Source: Desmodus rotundus
Taxonomy: Eukaryota; Chordata; Mammalia; Chiroptera; Phyllostomidae
Reading direction: 5' to 3'
NCBI RefSeq assembly: GCF_022682495.2
Contig: NC_071390.1
Coordinates: 153,984,583 to 154,048,582 of the forward strand
DNA: 64,000 nt
A program made the position numbers and the translations under genes. Each line of letters starts with the position of its first letter. Within the stretch, counting starts at the first letter, position 1. Positions 23,111 through 34,545 of this stretch are shown here, piece by piece. The notes under the pieces are model-generated. The model was not told where the DNA came from and did not search any database. It saw only the letters and a list, made by a program, of their open reading frames with translations.

Positions 23111-23244
23111 ATACTTTTTTGTAATGCATGCTGATATGACAGTCACAGTCTAACAAAATTGTTTCAAATGAAGTTAAAGACAACTAAGAGCTACTAGAGC
23201 CATCACATGGAAAAAAACAAATGAACTTTTTGGCCAACCCAGTA

Positions 23245-23639
23245 AAAACTAATGTGTGACTTACTACATCTATCTAGACTGGTTATTTAATATCTATTTC
23301 CATTTTCATCTGTAAATGGTCTTAATTATACTTGCCCACTCCCATAAGACCTATGATAATTACTGTTGGTAAAGCACTTGTGTCTCCATGGATAAGGGAG
23401 CCTGTGTAAGGGCCATGTATTATCGTCATCATTATCATTGCCCTGGGCAGCTGCTCATTAATGAATGCATCTGAGTAAAAACCCATTGAAAGGTTTAATT
23501 GATGTGAGACAGAAATTGGTCAACCTCAGCCATATTCACTGCCAAGTTTAAGTCCAATGAGAAAAATTTCTATCTAAGTATATCATCTCAAATGTCATCA
23601 CAAAAAAGGAATACACTAATTAAAGTGTTTTAATAATTC
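23245..23639. other. Unassigned unique sequence
   Basis: No recognised element. Confidence 0.4.
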
Positions 23640-23750
23640 AGCATTCACTGATTTAACAACACTTACTGAGTATCTGTTATGTGCCCGGCACTTTGCTTGG
23701 TCCTGAACATATAGCGCTGAAGAAAAAAGTTGCACTTATGTAGCTTAGAT
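23640..23750 (-). repeat. L2 LINE, 3' end
   Basis: The plus strand reads 'acttactgagtatctgttat', then 'gtgcccggcactttgcttgg' and 'atagcgctgaagaaa', the reversed L2 terminus ('tattgagcacctactatgtgccaggcac'). Confidence 0.65.
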
Positions 23751-25565
23751 TCTCAAGTTTAATATTTGTATGCACCTGGACTATTTTTTCTCTCTCTCTT
23801 CCGGTCCAAATCCTACTTATCTTTCAAGTTCTTTATCGGGAACTCTGTTTATAATTCTGTCTTTTACAACCCATCTGAAACCACTGGTACATTTTCTGTC
23901 TCTGGGAAAATATGTTGTAAATATTTATTTTTCTAAGCAATCGCTGCCCATTATGTAAAACTTTCATGTTTGTGTGCCATTTTCCCCTAAAAATCATTGG
24001 ATCTTTCTAATTGTCCAAGGCACTTAGCGCGGTATATATACATAGTGTGTTCATAAAGTATTCCTTAATTAAACATATAATACCTGTTATTAATATTTCT
24101 CTCATTTACTGAGCAGTAAATAGTGGCTCATATGATTCCATGGGAGTGTGGAAATGATTTCCAGACTCTTGCAATTCATTTGTTATATGGCCAAGCAACA
24201 CCAGATATTGAAAAAGGGTCAGATTTAGGGAAATATATTTCTTAGCTCTGCTCTTTCACTGCCTACCTGTTATTGCAGGCTTTCTTATTTTAAGCAAAAT
24301 ATTTCCTGCCAAAATGCCTCCACTCTTCCTGCAGTACATTTCCTGAATATCATGTTGATTAACAACCACAAGGAATCCAAGAATTATTTGTTCTACTCTG
24401 GCCTTTTTTAATATTCTCAGTTACTGAGGCCCCAATGGTCCCTAAAGTTACAGGAAGATATTTCATATCCTAAGTCATGCTTTCTTTTTCCAAGTACTCT
24501 CCACGCTACTTTGGGCAGAATTGTAGCTACACTAAAGCACTGACAACAAAGTAATGTTTAATTCTATCTAATAGTAAAGTTTAAAATCTAGGTCATATGT
24601 CCAATAGAAAAAAATTGATGGTAATTTCATTTAAGACCACCAGGGGCATACTTGACTCCCTGTATCGCAAAGACCCTTCAGGCAAGCTATCTATCTCCAG
24701 CAGTTTCCCCATCTATTGGTTGATTTCTCCTCTTTTCCCTCTTACCTCCCCAATTCCTGTCCCTGCTCCCCAGATTATATGAGACCGAGGTTTTGGAATC
24801 ATGATAAATAAACACCGTAATATAAACAGACTCAATTCTCATCTGTGAAAATGTTTTGTAGTTCCATCCTCTTAAGGTAGAATTATCTTCTTCAAAGTCC
24901 CTTTGGGCAAATAGTTTTCTCATTATCTGCCCTGAAGTGATCGCATCTTAAATTTAGCCTAAGTGGGATTCAGACTCAACAGGATGGCCTTCATCTCTTC
25001 CTCGCCGTTTTACGTTTTGGTCAGCGGACTTGGAAAGTACAGGTCAAGCAGCCACACTGCTGTGGCCGCTCCACCACACATGTCTTTCAAATATTTAAAG
25101 GTTTGGAAATGAAAGCTAACATTTTTGTGTTGTTTTTAATAAATAAAAATGATAAAAAGGTAAATTTATAATACTTGCAAGCTATAAAGTTACAATTAAT
25201 ATTAAAAGTTAGAGATAATGGTGGGTTTTGTGTGAAGTTAGATGACGTTAAAGGAAGAAATGGCCAATTATTTCTCTTCACAGTGAAACCATTGCACCCC
25301 AAAATTCCACCCATTAACTTTCTGAGCGCACTTTACTAAAGGAGCAGCAGCAAAATGGGAATCTAACCCTCCCCAATGTCCTTATTGGAGTACTCTGTTA
25401 AAGGCTTGGTCCAAACACCTGTTTCAGTTTGGGGATCTAAACCGAGACTTCTACTCTCCATCACTCTCACATTCCTTCCTTCTCCAAACCCAAATGTTGA
25501 GATCTTGCCACATTACTAACAGTTGCATTGAGGAAAGACTTAAGGAATAAAAAAGAAGCAACATA
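23751..25565. other. Unassigned sequence
   Basis: The part at 23790-23960 ('caaatcctacttatctttca') is L2-like but too diverged to assign. Otherwise no repeat, RNA or gene recognised. Confidence 0.35.
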
Positions 25566-25569
25566 ACCA

Positions 25570-25775
25570 AGTTGAATCTTAGCAATGCCACCTTTTTGGA
25601 CAGGTTAAATTCTCCGTGTGTCATTTTTTCTCATCTGTGAAATGGGAATACAATCACATCCACTTCATACTACAGTTGTGAATAATGAATGGGTTCAGGT
25701 ACAGTGCTTCCAACAATGGGTGACAGATACACATTAGTTTTCATGATGATGACCATTATCATCATTACCCCTGTG
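25570..25775 (-). repeat. MIR SINE
   Basis: The plus strand reads 'caggttaaattctccgtgtg', 'tctcatctgtgaaatgggaa', 'gttgtgaataatgaatgggt' and 'gtacagtgcttccaac', the reversed MIR core. It ends in 'gatgatgaccattatcatcatt', as MIRs often do. Confidence 0.75.
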
Positions 25776-28479
25776 ACAGCCTCAATTCCACACAGCAGGC
25801 CCTGGCTCTACCCAGGTACTTCTTTAAAGGCACAGAGAGAGGAAGAAAAAGAGAGAGACCCATTCTGAGTTCCCTGACCCACATGAAGAGCAATCAGATG
25901 ATAGACTCTTCGACTTAGACACAGTGTCCATTCCAATGTGGCCGAGTTAATAGTTATAAATTTGAGCTAATAAATGTGGCATGACCCTCTCCTTTAAAGA
26001 AAGTTAGCATGACCTGATCAAGTGGAAGGTTCTGAGTGTGAAGAGAGATGGAAGAATAACCCTCCTCTACAAATCAGAGTTGTCAAATAATGACATGGGA
26101 TGCCTCAAAGGTACTGAATCAGAAATTGGAAGGCCAACTCGGGAATGCTGAGGGACACATATGTTGCTGAGTTTAATGTTCTCAAGGGGACAAGGGGGAG
26201 AGGAGGAGGCCACAAGCCATGGAGGCTAGAGCTAAGTGTGAGAAGGGGTGGGAATGGCAAGGCTGGACCCAGGAACAAAAGACTCACTGTGAGTGGAAGG
26301 AGCCTCTTTGCAGATGGGCAGGAGGCTTTGGTGTTGGGAGAAGCATGTCCTGTCTCCTTTGAGTATCTCTATGTTCACTTCATTCTTTTATGTGTCTGTA
26401 TTGTAATAAACAAGAATATAAAGCGAATATTATGCTATGTCAATAATAATAGTTAATTGACACAAACACTAAACAAACATGTGCTGGCTAATCCACAAAC
26501 TGTTATTTTTAGCACTAAACTTTCAGGCCCTCAAAAATCCCTGATGCTTCATAATTCATGGCATAGATTTCCCTGCTAAGCACGTAAGACTGTATTCTAA
26601 GGACTACATTGATCATACATGCACTGCTTTTAGCCATCCACAAAATTGCACAGGCCAATGGAAAATAGGTTAATTTTTATTAATCAAAAAGAAGAAAAAG
26701 TTCAGATTCCTGTCTTTTTTACAGAGATGTGTCTCTGAGACAGGAATAGCTGCTCTGTGGACTCCTGCAGAACCACCTCTGGTATAAATAACAATGATGC
26801 CAAGAGAGGCAAACAAACGTGAGCTGGTCCTACCTTGCTAATAATGAGTGTTCCCTGGGGATCGAGTCAGACTCAGATTAATCATCTGACCTCTCTTTGA
26901 AGAATGCTCAAGGCAATGGTGCCAAAGGTAGAGGGTCAGCACAGTGTTGATGGAACATCCAAATATTGTGTCCTCCCACACAAGACAAAACAAGCCATCA
27001 GAGAAACAGTGGAACCCATCACCACAGAACAGACTGTTCTCAAATTGGGTGCAAGTGAAAAAGACGAGCTATTTCCTTTGCTTTGAGCTAGTCTTATTTT
27101 CGCATTTCAATTCCTTCTTAGACAAGTGATAGATTAAGTGCTGTGTGTGCGTCTGTGCGTGTTTCTAGGGCAATCATAACCCATTCACCTCAGTGACACA
27201 TTTTAAAAGGCATGGGGCACGGATTTCCTTTGAACAGGGAGGTGCTTCTTTCCTTTGGCTTCTGATCTCTGCTTGCACCAAGGTAAACATGATTTTTGGT
27301 CACACTGAGGTAGGACTATGTGCTATTGTGATATTGTTCGGTAGTGCTTGCATAGCGTTAGACCATCATTGAACTAAGGTATTTTTCTTATCACCCATAC
27401 ATTTCAAAATATGGCTGTTTGGAAATGAAACAGAAGAGAAAAATATGCAGCAACATTTATCACAGGATAAAAAATCTTTTTAAAAAGCTAGTATAGTATC
27501 ATAAAGAATTGATATCTAGTTGAAAAATAAAAACAAACTACTATTATGGTAATCTATGGCAAAATATTATTTTCTCATAATATACAGTGCTAAAAAATTT
27601 TGACTATCAACCTATTGTGTATTAAGAAAACTTGATATCCTATATTTGATCTGGTGAAGACTTCTCTCTTCCACAACATTCCTTTAAAAGTAAAGTTAAA
27701 ATAAGTTTCTTTAAACCACCTTTTGAGAAATTTAAAAATACCTCCATAAAGAAAGATAATTTAAAAGACAGGGTTACCACTGAATTACAAAAAAGAGGCG
27801 AGTATGCTTTTCTCCCACTTCCCTTATTGTTTTCATCTGAATCACCATTTTCCCCTCTTATAGAAACTGACATGAGTAATTATTTCAGGTACCTAACTGC
27901 TATTTCTTGTAAGACTTTTTTTAACTCAACTCACATAAACGTGCTTTTATAAATGATTTTAAAGATCAGAGTGTCAGGCCAAAAGCATCATATTTAAAAG
28001 ATTATGTATCTGATTGTGTCATCTTATAACTTTTAAGCAATCCCTAAGACAATTTAATGTGTATATTGCATATGCGCACTAAGATTATTCTTTTCCTAGT
28101 ATCCTGCAATTGGGTAAAGGGCAATTCTCAGCGAGTAGCCTCACTTGTAAATATGTCTTACCAACCCAGCAAGGTCATAGAGGTAGTTTGACATATCTAG
28201 CTGTAACCCCATTTGTGAACAGAGTGGCTCAGTTTATGGAATGGTGGGTAGTGGTAACCGTGGTGGAAAATTACAAGGTGACGTTAGCTCAAAATGCAAC
28301 AAACAAAATCTCGAATAAAAAAAATATGAGCTACTGTCCCTAAGAATTGTTTAGTATAGCAAAAGATCACAAAAGTAATCGGTGGGGTGTTTATAGAAGA
28401 CACACTTAAAAAAATGGGATAATCTAGTTTTCCTACACTTTATTTTCAAATGTAGCAATTTTAGGATTTTTTCATAATC
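25776..28479. other. Unassigned, mostly repeat-free sequence
   Basis: No transposon recognised over about 2.7 kb. The 103-codon frame at 26145-26456 is G/A-rich with no domain; other frames are 60-77 codons. The part at 26470-26680 is free of recognised repeats and could be a conserved non-coding segment, but the sequence alone cannot show this. Confidence 0.3.
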
Positions 28480-28658
28480 AAGAATTACTTAAGAAGGGGA
28501 AGAGTCACCAAGGAACATGTATGAAGGACACATGGACAAAGCGAAAGGGGGGTAAGATCAAGGGTGAGAGGTGGGAATGGGTGGGGCTGGGGGGAGTGGT
28601 GGTGGAGAAATGGAGATAACTGTACTTGAACAATAATTTTAAAAAGATAACTTAAAAA
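28480..28658 (+). mobile_element. 5'-truncated L1 3' end (first of two)
   Basis: The L1 is about 28497-28643: 'atgaaggacacatggacaaa', a G-rich stretch, 'ataactgtacttgaacaata' and a short A tail. This is the bat L1 3' UTR also seen at 28795 and 40340. Flanks 'aagaattacttaagaa' and 'aagataacttaaaaa' look like a decayed duplication. It contains a G-quadruplex motif (28573-28594). Confidence 0.8.
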
Positions 28659-28777
28659 TAATTATTTAATATGTTTTAAATCAAGTGATTTATTTCTTTA
28701 ATATAAATTTTGTTTTAAAATAGAATTGTTCAATTAATACCTTAAGCAGAAAACCGTATCATTAGCTATAAATAGAA

Positions 28778-29054
28778 AGTAATAAAAATGAATGCAGAGA
28801 CATTGAAATAAAGACCAAACTGACAGTAACCAGAGGGGAGAGGGAAGGGGTGTAATGGGGGACAGAAGGGGAAAGGTCATCAAGGACAAGTATAAAGGAC
28901 CCAAGGACAAAGCCAAAGGCAGGTAGGATTGAGGGTGGGAGGTGGGGGTGGGTGAGGCGGGGGAGAGTGGTGGGGGGAAACATAGAGACAACTGTACTTG
29001 AACAACAATAAAAAATAAAATAAAATAAGTAAATACAGTAAAAATGGACGAATG
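28778..29054 (+). mobile_element. 5'-truncated L1 3' end (second of two)
   Basis: About 28795-29036: 'agacattgaaataaagacc', 'cagtaaccagaggggag', 'aaggacccaaggacaaagcc', a G-rich tract and 'caactgtacttgaacaac' before an A-rich tail. Possible duplications are 'agtaataaaaatgaatg' (28778-28794) and 'agtaaaaatggacgaatg' (29037-29054). A canonical four-tract G-quadruplex motif lies at 28933-28952. ORF2 is not retained; minus-strand frames of 85 and 114 codons are shadows. Confidence 0.85.
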
Positions 29055-29310
29055 TTAATGTTTCCACTTTATTTACTTGAGTCAGGACCATCACTGATAA
29101 TTGCACTATTATTTTGTACTGACTTTATGTTGTAAAATTTGAGAAGTGTTTACGTCGGCCTTGATTCTTAATTGTAACCTACCCGATCAACTTGATCCAG
29201 ATTTTTAGTGAGCAAATCTTACAACTCCCTGTGAAACTTGCTTTGTTTCATCTGAGCACCTACTGATCATGATGTGGCCCGTTCTCTTAATAAAGTATAG
29301 CAAAGGTTCC

Positions 29311-29733
29311 ATTGTGCTGTGTGTCTCCCTCTGACTTCTTATGTCGAAGCCCTAATCCCCAATGTGATGTTATCAGGGGCGGGGCCTTTGGGAGATAATT
29401 AGGTTTAGATGATATCATAAGGGTGAGCCCTTACGATGAAATTAGTGCCCTTATAAGAAAAAACATCAAGGATGTCTGTCTATCTATCTATCAATCATCT
29501 ATCATCTGTATATCCATCTATCTTCTCTCTTCCCGTCCCCCCCTTTCATCGCCCCCCACCATGTAAGATACAGCAAGAGGGCAGCTGTCTGCAAACCAGG
29601 AAGAGGACTTTTACCAGAAACCAACTTTCCCAGCATCTTGATCTTGGACTTCCAAGCCTCCAAAACTGTGGTAAATTTCTGTTGCCTACGCCACCCAGAT
29701 TATGATATTTTGTTTTAGAACCCAGAGCTAAAA
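29311..29733 (+). mobile_element. MaLR-type LTR with internal (TATC)n
   Basis: In order: 'gaagccctaatccccaatg', 'ggggcctttgggagataatt', 'attagtgcccttataagaaa', 'caccatgtaagatacagcaa', 'tcttgatcttggacttccaa', 'gcctccaaaactgtgg' and 'gatattttgttttag'. This is the signature series of MST/MLT1-like LTRs. The tetranucleotide repeat at 29477-29523 expanded inside it. No internal genes. The 77-codon frame here is not a gene. Confidence 0.8.
29477..29523 (+). repeat. Imperfect (TATC)n microsatellite
   Basis: 'tctatctatctatcaatc' followed by further 'atctatc' units, interrupted. It sits in the MaLR LTR. Confidence 0.85.
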
Positions 29734-31074
29734 TATGGTATTAAAGAAAGTTTCATAGGGGAAGTTCATTGTACTATCTCTACAATGAAATTTAAAAGCT
29801 AAAACAATCTTAGGAATGGTTTCCCAAAATCTCATAAAAGAGAACCATTTTCTGAATGAGAAGTATGTTTTGTAAAAGTCTCGTCTTCAGACAAGAGGAT
29901 GTCAGACAGCCAGAGTATCTACCCTTTAATTTTCCCAGTGCACTTTTTATTTCAGTTAATATTGAGGTTTATGCAAGTATTTCACTGTCTCTAATAAAGC
30001 AGGTCAAATTTTAATTATTAGTGATGCATATTGGTGCCAGCCACATGAAAGCTGCTATGTAAAAATGCTGGAAAGGAATATCCTGTTCAATGGAAACCTT
30101 TGTGAGTGTATCTAAATATCTGAAACAGATATTCATCTGAAAAACAATTTATGATGATAAATTTATCTTTTTGGATTGTCTAAATAGAAAAATGCATAAA
30201 CTGATCCTGAACTAATACTGTATATCATTGATTTATTCAAAATTACATATTAAATGTGTCAAGAATAATGTTATGGAAACAGGTTAGGCAATTGGTTTAT
30301 AAAGTCATACGTATGTCATAGCTTACAACACAGAATGGCCTAAGGATTCAATTGCTCTTTGTGAAAAATAGAATATCTAATTTTTCCCTTGTCTAAAGAG
30401 TCCAGATGTCATCTTTTTTTTTTAAATCAAATACATCATAGGCAAGAATCCTTAACATTGTTAAGGAAGGGGAAAATAAAACAAAAAGAAGACGCTAGAA
30501 GAAATGGAACATAAAGTGAAACAGAATCTGTGGAAAATTCAATTCACAAGGTTTTGTGGCATGTCCTTTGCTCATGGACCCTGCTGGCCTGAGTTACCAG
30601 CATCTGTCTCTTCTCTTGGCTGTGGGAGGCATTTCCTAAACCGCCTCAGCTCTTATCCCAAAGCTGCAGGCCTAGCTGCTCAACTAGAAAGTCATCCCGC
30701 CAAAACAATACTCGGTACAGCAAGAGGCTATCACACGGGTTTGAGGCCAACAGACCTCAGGGATTGCTTTCTACCACCAACGTCACTGCGCCCACAGGAT
30801 TCACCCCAGTGATCCTCAGCTACTTGATATCCTTTATTTTATATTTTTATTTAAAGTATATGTAGAAAAATAATACAATTATATAGCACTTATTTTTGTA
30901 AGAAGAGAAAAAGACTCTACACCATACAAGAGACTGAACGTTCACTTACATTTTGTGCATATCTTACATTCATCATCCAGTGTCTAAAAGAGTATATCCT
31001 CTAATAACATTGAGAAACATCAGAAACTTTATACTTGTACTTATTATACAAATAAAATAACGTATCTGTAGAAC
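29734..31074. other. Unassigned sequence
   Basis: No transposon recognised. The 102-codon frame at 30504-30812 is GC-richer than its surroundings but has no motif, no conserved family and no splice context I can support. Confidence 0.35.
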
Positions 31075-31265
31075 ACTTAGAAGTGTTTCCAGGTGCAAGA
31101 TTGTACTTAGTTCTTGCAGCAACCCTGTAAGAAGTATTTTTATTCCTAATGTTTAGTCAAGATAATATAATCTCTGGAATATACTTAATTGATAAGTAGT
31201 GAGCCTGAACTGGACCCAAGTTGCCTGAATTCCAGGCTAGGCTTCTTTCTAGCACATTCCAGTCA
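31075..31265 (+). repeat. MIR SINE
   Basis: 'aagattgtacttagttcttg', 'cagcaaccctgtaagaagta', 'tttttattcctaatgtttag', 'ataagtagtgagcctgaact' and 'gacccaagttgcctgaattc' follow MIR in plus orientation. Confidence 0.75.
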
Positions 31266-31548
31266 CTACTCCTTTCTAATACTGACAATTAGTTATTGGT
31301 TATTGAATACAATTAGAAAAATAAATCACTCAGGGCAGAGGAAAGTTAACAGTACAGAGGGTATTTATGAGCCCAAAGGCAAAGAAGTATCATAGAGCAG
31401 CAAAGGAAGCATCTGCCACAATCATGCTGGATGGGCTGAAACCTACAGAGTAGCCCTACCCATCCATAGTCAGAGGAAAGGTGCTTTCCCCACTCACAGA
31501 AAGCCCAGGAATTGAGATCAGACTTATAGGGACAGATAGACCAAGTCA

Positions 31549-31600
31549 AGAATAGGGATGCAGGGGGAAAAAAAAAAAAAAAAGAATAGGGCTGCAGGGA
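31549..31600 (+). mobile_element. Poly(A)-only retroinsertion with 18-bp duplications
   Basis: AAGAATAGGGATGCAGGG (31549-31566) is repeated as AAGAATAGGGCTGCAGGG (31583-31600), with 17 of 18 bases matching. The 16 bp between them are GG and 14 A. This is what L1-machinery insertion leaves when reverse transcription stops within or just past the poly(A) tail. Tandem duplication with A-run expansion is the alternative. Confidence 0.75.
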
Positions 31601-31679
31601 TAGTTATAATCTTGGAGTCCAATACCCAAGATTAGATTACAAAGTAGGGCCTAGGGAAAACTGGAACTTTTACCAAATT

Positions 31680-32181
31680 AAAAACTGTTTGCTTACTTTA
31701 CGTATAGATGACTGCTATTCTGATTTCACCGTTTGTGACATGGAGAGACCTAGAGGGCATTAGGGGGAGTGAAATAAGTCACACAGACGAAGACAAATAC
31801 TTTGTGATTTCCCCTATGTGTGGAAACTACAAGACAAAAAAAAAAACAAAGAATAAATAAGCCTCAAAATACAGAGAACACACTCATGGCTGCCAGATGA
31901 AAGTGTGCTTAGGGGCTGGGTGACAAAGGTGAAGTCGTTAGTTAAGTACAAACTGGTAGTCGCAAAATAGTCATGGGGATGTAGTACAGCATAGAGCATA
32001 CAGTCAATAATATTGTAATGACCTTGTACAGTGCCAGGTGGGCACTAGACTTACCAGAGGAATAACTTTGTAAGTTATATGAATGTCGAACCACTATGCT
32101 GTATACCTGAAACTAATATAATATTGTATGACAACTGTAATTGAAAAAATAAAATTTAAAAAAATGAAAAACTATTTGTTT
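31680..32181 (+). mobile_element. 5'-truncated L1 with duplications
   Basis: The L1 is 31695-32166. It starts in the end of ORF2 ('agtgaaataagtcacacaga'; compare the plus-strand copy at 40170) and runs through the 3' UTR ('aatagtcatggggatgtag', 'gtcaataatattgtaatgac', 'actatgctgtatacctgaaa', 'caactgtaattgaaaaaa'). Flanks AAAAACTGTTTGCTT and AAAAACTATTTGTTT match at 13 of 15 bases. ORF2 is broken by frameshifts. Confidence 0.88.
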
Positions 32182-32469
32182 CGTAACTCTACCTGGCACT
32201 CCTAGCTTAAATTTATTTCTTTTGCACTTAAACTAATTTAGAATCTTCTACTGGTAACAACAATATTTATATGACAGGCACAACTTTTATATGGTAACAA
32301 TATTTATATTACAGGCACAACTTTAGTAGCTTTACTCTTTGATTTTAGTATTAATTAATATGTTAATAAATAAAAACATCCAAGTTGATATTTCTCTATT
32401 AGAGAAAGCTAACTGTTGTGACAAATAAACTCTAAAATACACATATATAGTGACTCAATCAAAAAGGAG

Positions 32470-32830
32470 GTTCAATTTTTGCTCACATCAACAATCCAAG
32501 AAAGTATTCCTTAGTCAAGTCAAAAATAGGTTATTTTTACTCTGTGGTCCAGTGATCCGTTTAGGAGTTCTTTCATCCCCTAGGGCCCTACCATCCCTTG
32601 CATTTAGCCAGTGAAGGGGAAAGAAAGTGTAGAGAAGGCATATTAATTTCATAAAAGACTAGAGCTGGAAATGCACACACTCTTCTACTCATAATCTTTT
32701 AGCCAAACGCAAGTTGCATAGCCGCACTAGCAGTAAATGAGACTGGGAAAAGTTATATAGCTGTGTCCCCACAAGAAGCAAAGAGAACAGAAAAATGTGG
32801 ATTTGGGAAAATATGTATAAGTTTTTGCCA
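32470..32830 (+). repeat. Ancient repeat related to the one at 3570-3995
   Basis: The series 'gccagtgaaggggaaagaaa', 'aaagactagagctggaaatg', 'atagctgtgtccccacaag' and 'aaatgtggatttggga' parallels the same series at 3730-3910. I cannot give a family name. Confidence 0.4.
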
Positions 32831-33954
32831 AAGTATATTTTTCTAGTTACATATATGGATAGCCTAAAAGTGAGCTCTAAAAGTGGCAGGAACAATGACA
32901 AATTTTAAGACAAAAGACCACCCAAACAAGAAGTGCTGTATAACAGGTAGCAACCAACTCGGAAGAGCTGAGCAGCCTGCTCGTGCCCAAAAAAGATCCA
33001 CAGCCTGAATTTCTTTTTTATTCTAATATATAAATACTTGCTCTTGTCCCTTCATTTACTGTATGATAATATCTGTGGACAGGAACATTAGTAGGTAAAC
33101 TATTTCTTTCGGTCACATATGTGTCGCCTTTTTCTAATTTGATAAGAGGAAAAAAAGACATCATAGTTTGGACATCGGGGAAGATGTACCTGTCCAGATA
33201 TAAGTAGAATTATCTACAAACTCTCCCGGCATTAACAGACTGACATTGATATCATAATTTGCCATAGCCAAACCCTAATAAGTTGAATTAAATTCTTAGA
33301 AAAAGCATGATTCAATGAGACCCACTGAGGATGCACGCCTCCAAACAGCAGGCGGGGGTCCACGTGGAGTGGGAAAGGCAGGCTACATTTGCAAGCTGGC
33401 TCTTCTTGTTTTCGATGATAATTCTACATCTGTTGAGGCTGATAAAGTTGGAGGGACCTAAATGAAAGTTTGTTGTGCAAAGTGGATAGGGAATTAATAT
33501 GTAAAACTACTACTTTGAAGTAAGTTTGAGACATTGTTTTGTCAATGACATACTCCATGACATCAGCAGATATCTGAAGGTTAATAATGTTCACTAAGAT
33601 TGTACAAGCCCATTGGTGTTGCTCTTTTCAAGGGCTTCAAAGCTAGGAAAAGCAGCAGTGCCAATAACGGGAAAGTCTCCAAAGTCTGGGGAAAACGTGT
33701 TGGTTCAAGCAGAGAATGAAACATCGGGGGCCAGAGAATTGCAGCCAGCTGAAGAGGCCAGCCTCCCATAGCACTACACCCGGGGTTTTGAGACATTTGA
33801 TCATGTGTCTCTGCGCTGCGCATGTCTCTGAGGCTTTCCTAACTGATAACAGGGAGAGACAGCCCAGATGCAAATTTAGAAATCTCACTTTCAATGCAGG
33901 AACACAAAAGACTGAATCAGTAACAATACTAAGTATTTTACTTGTACTCTTTAT
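32831..33954. other. Unassigned unique sequence
   Basis: Overlapping frames of 80-92 codons on both strands at 33581-33994 have no motif. No repeat recognised. Confidence 0.35.
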
Positions 33955-34060
33955 TTCCTGTTTTCCCCTTTTTTATTTATTGTTTACACTATGAAGATGT
34001 CCCCATTTTCTCCACATTTTACCCCCCCCCAACCAGCCCTCACCTCCCCTTCTTTCTCTG
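33955..34060 (-). mobile_element. Possible inverted L1/HAL1 3' end
   Basis: 'tttttatttattgtttacac', then 'gatgtccccattttctcc' and a C-rich tract resemble the reversed 3' terminus of bat L1 or HAL1 elements (reverse of '...gggg...caactgtaatagcataatcaataaa'). Short and diverged. Confidence 0.4.
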
Positions 34061-34482
34061 GTTGTGGACAGAATTAAATCTGGTCACCAACATTAGAGAA
34101 GTAAAATTGTTTCCATTTTAATGTCCACCAGCTCTATCCTCAAATATAGAGAATATGTTTTTAAAGTAAGTGCACTTTGTGGCTATTGCAGGGCAGCAGG
34201 AAATATAATTGGAGTGGTGAAAGGAGGCAATTAGATAATACTGTGTCATTCCTGGAAGTAAATGGAGACACCTCGAGGTGGTTTTTTTTCAACCACTTGG
34301 GTTAGATTCAAGACTCGCATTCGCCAACTTGAGGTATTTTTCTCAGATTTATATTACTTTAATTTGTATGTGGACTTTACTATCCAGTTTTAGAGAAATT
34401 GGACTTTTGCCCGAGTTGCCCTGAGAAATGTTGCGTATGAGAAGGATCTTTCAAGCTCATGTCAATGAGAAACTTGATAAAT

Positions 34483-34545
34483 ACATACATACATACATAC
34501 ACACACAGACACACACATATATACACATATACGCATATATACATG
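34483..34545 (+). repeat. (ACAT)n/(AC)n/(AT)n microsatellite
   Basis: 'acatacatacatacatacac' runs into 'acacacagacacacacat' and 'atatatacacatatacgc', a compound, interrupted microsatellite. Confidence 0.9.

Larger units (their letters stand above)
22698..23244 (-). mobile_element. Mariner element, internally deleted, carrying MER5A sequence
   Basis: The element is 22700-23242 with TA on both sides. The ends read TTGGGTTGGCCAAAAAGT and, reversed, CTGGGTTGGCCAAAAAGT, the mariner inverted repeat known from several placental mammals. The transposase runs on the minus strand from the right end; only its first part remains, then the sequence passes into a MER5A-derived block (22810-22912) and on to the other end. 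At 545 bp it is under half of a full mariner. Confidence 0.88.

Noticed and set aside
30504..30812. 102-codon plus-strand frame in a relatively GC-rich patch
   Set aside because: No recognisable domain, no Kozak-like or splice support, and no similarity to a known family.
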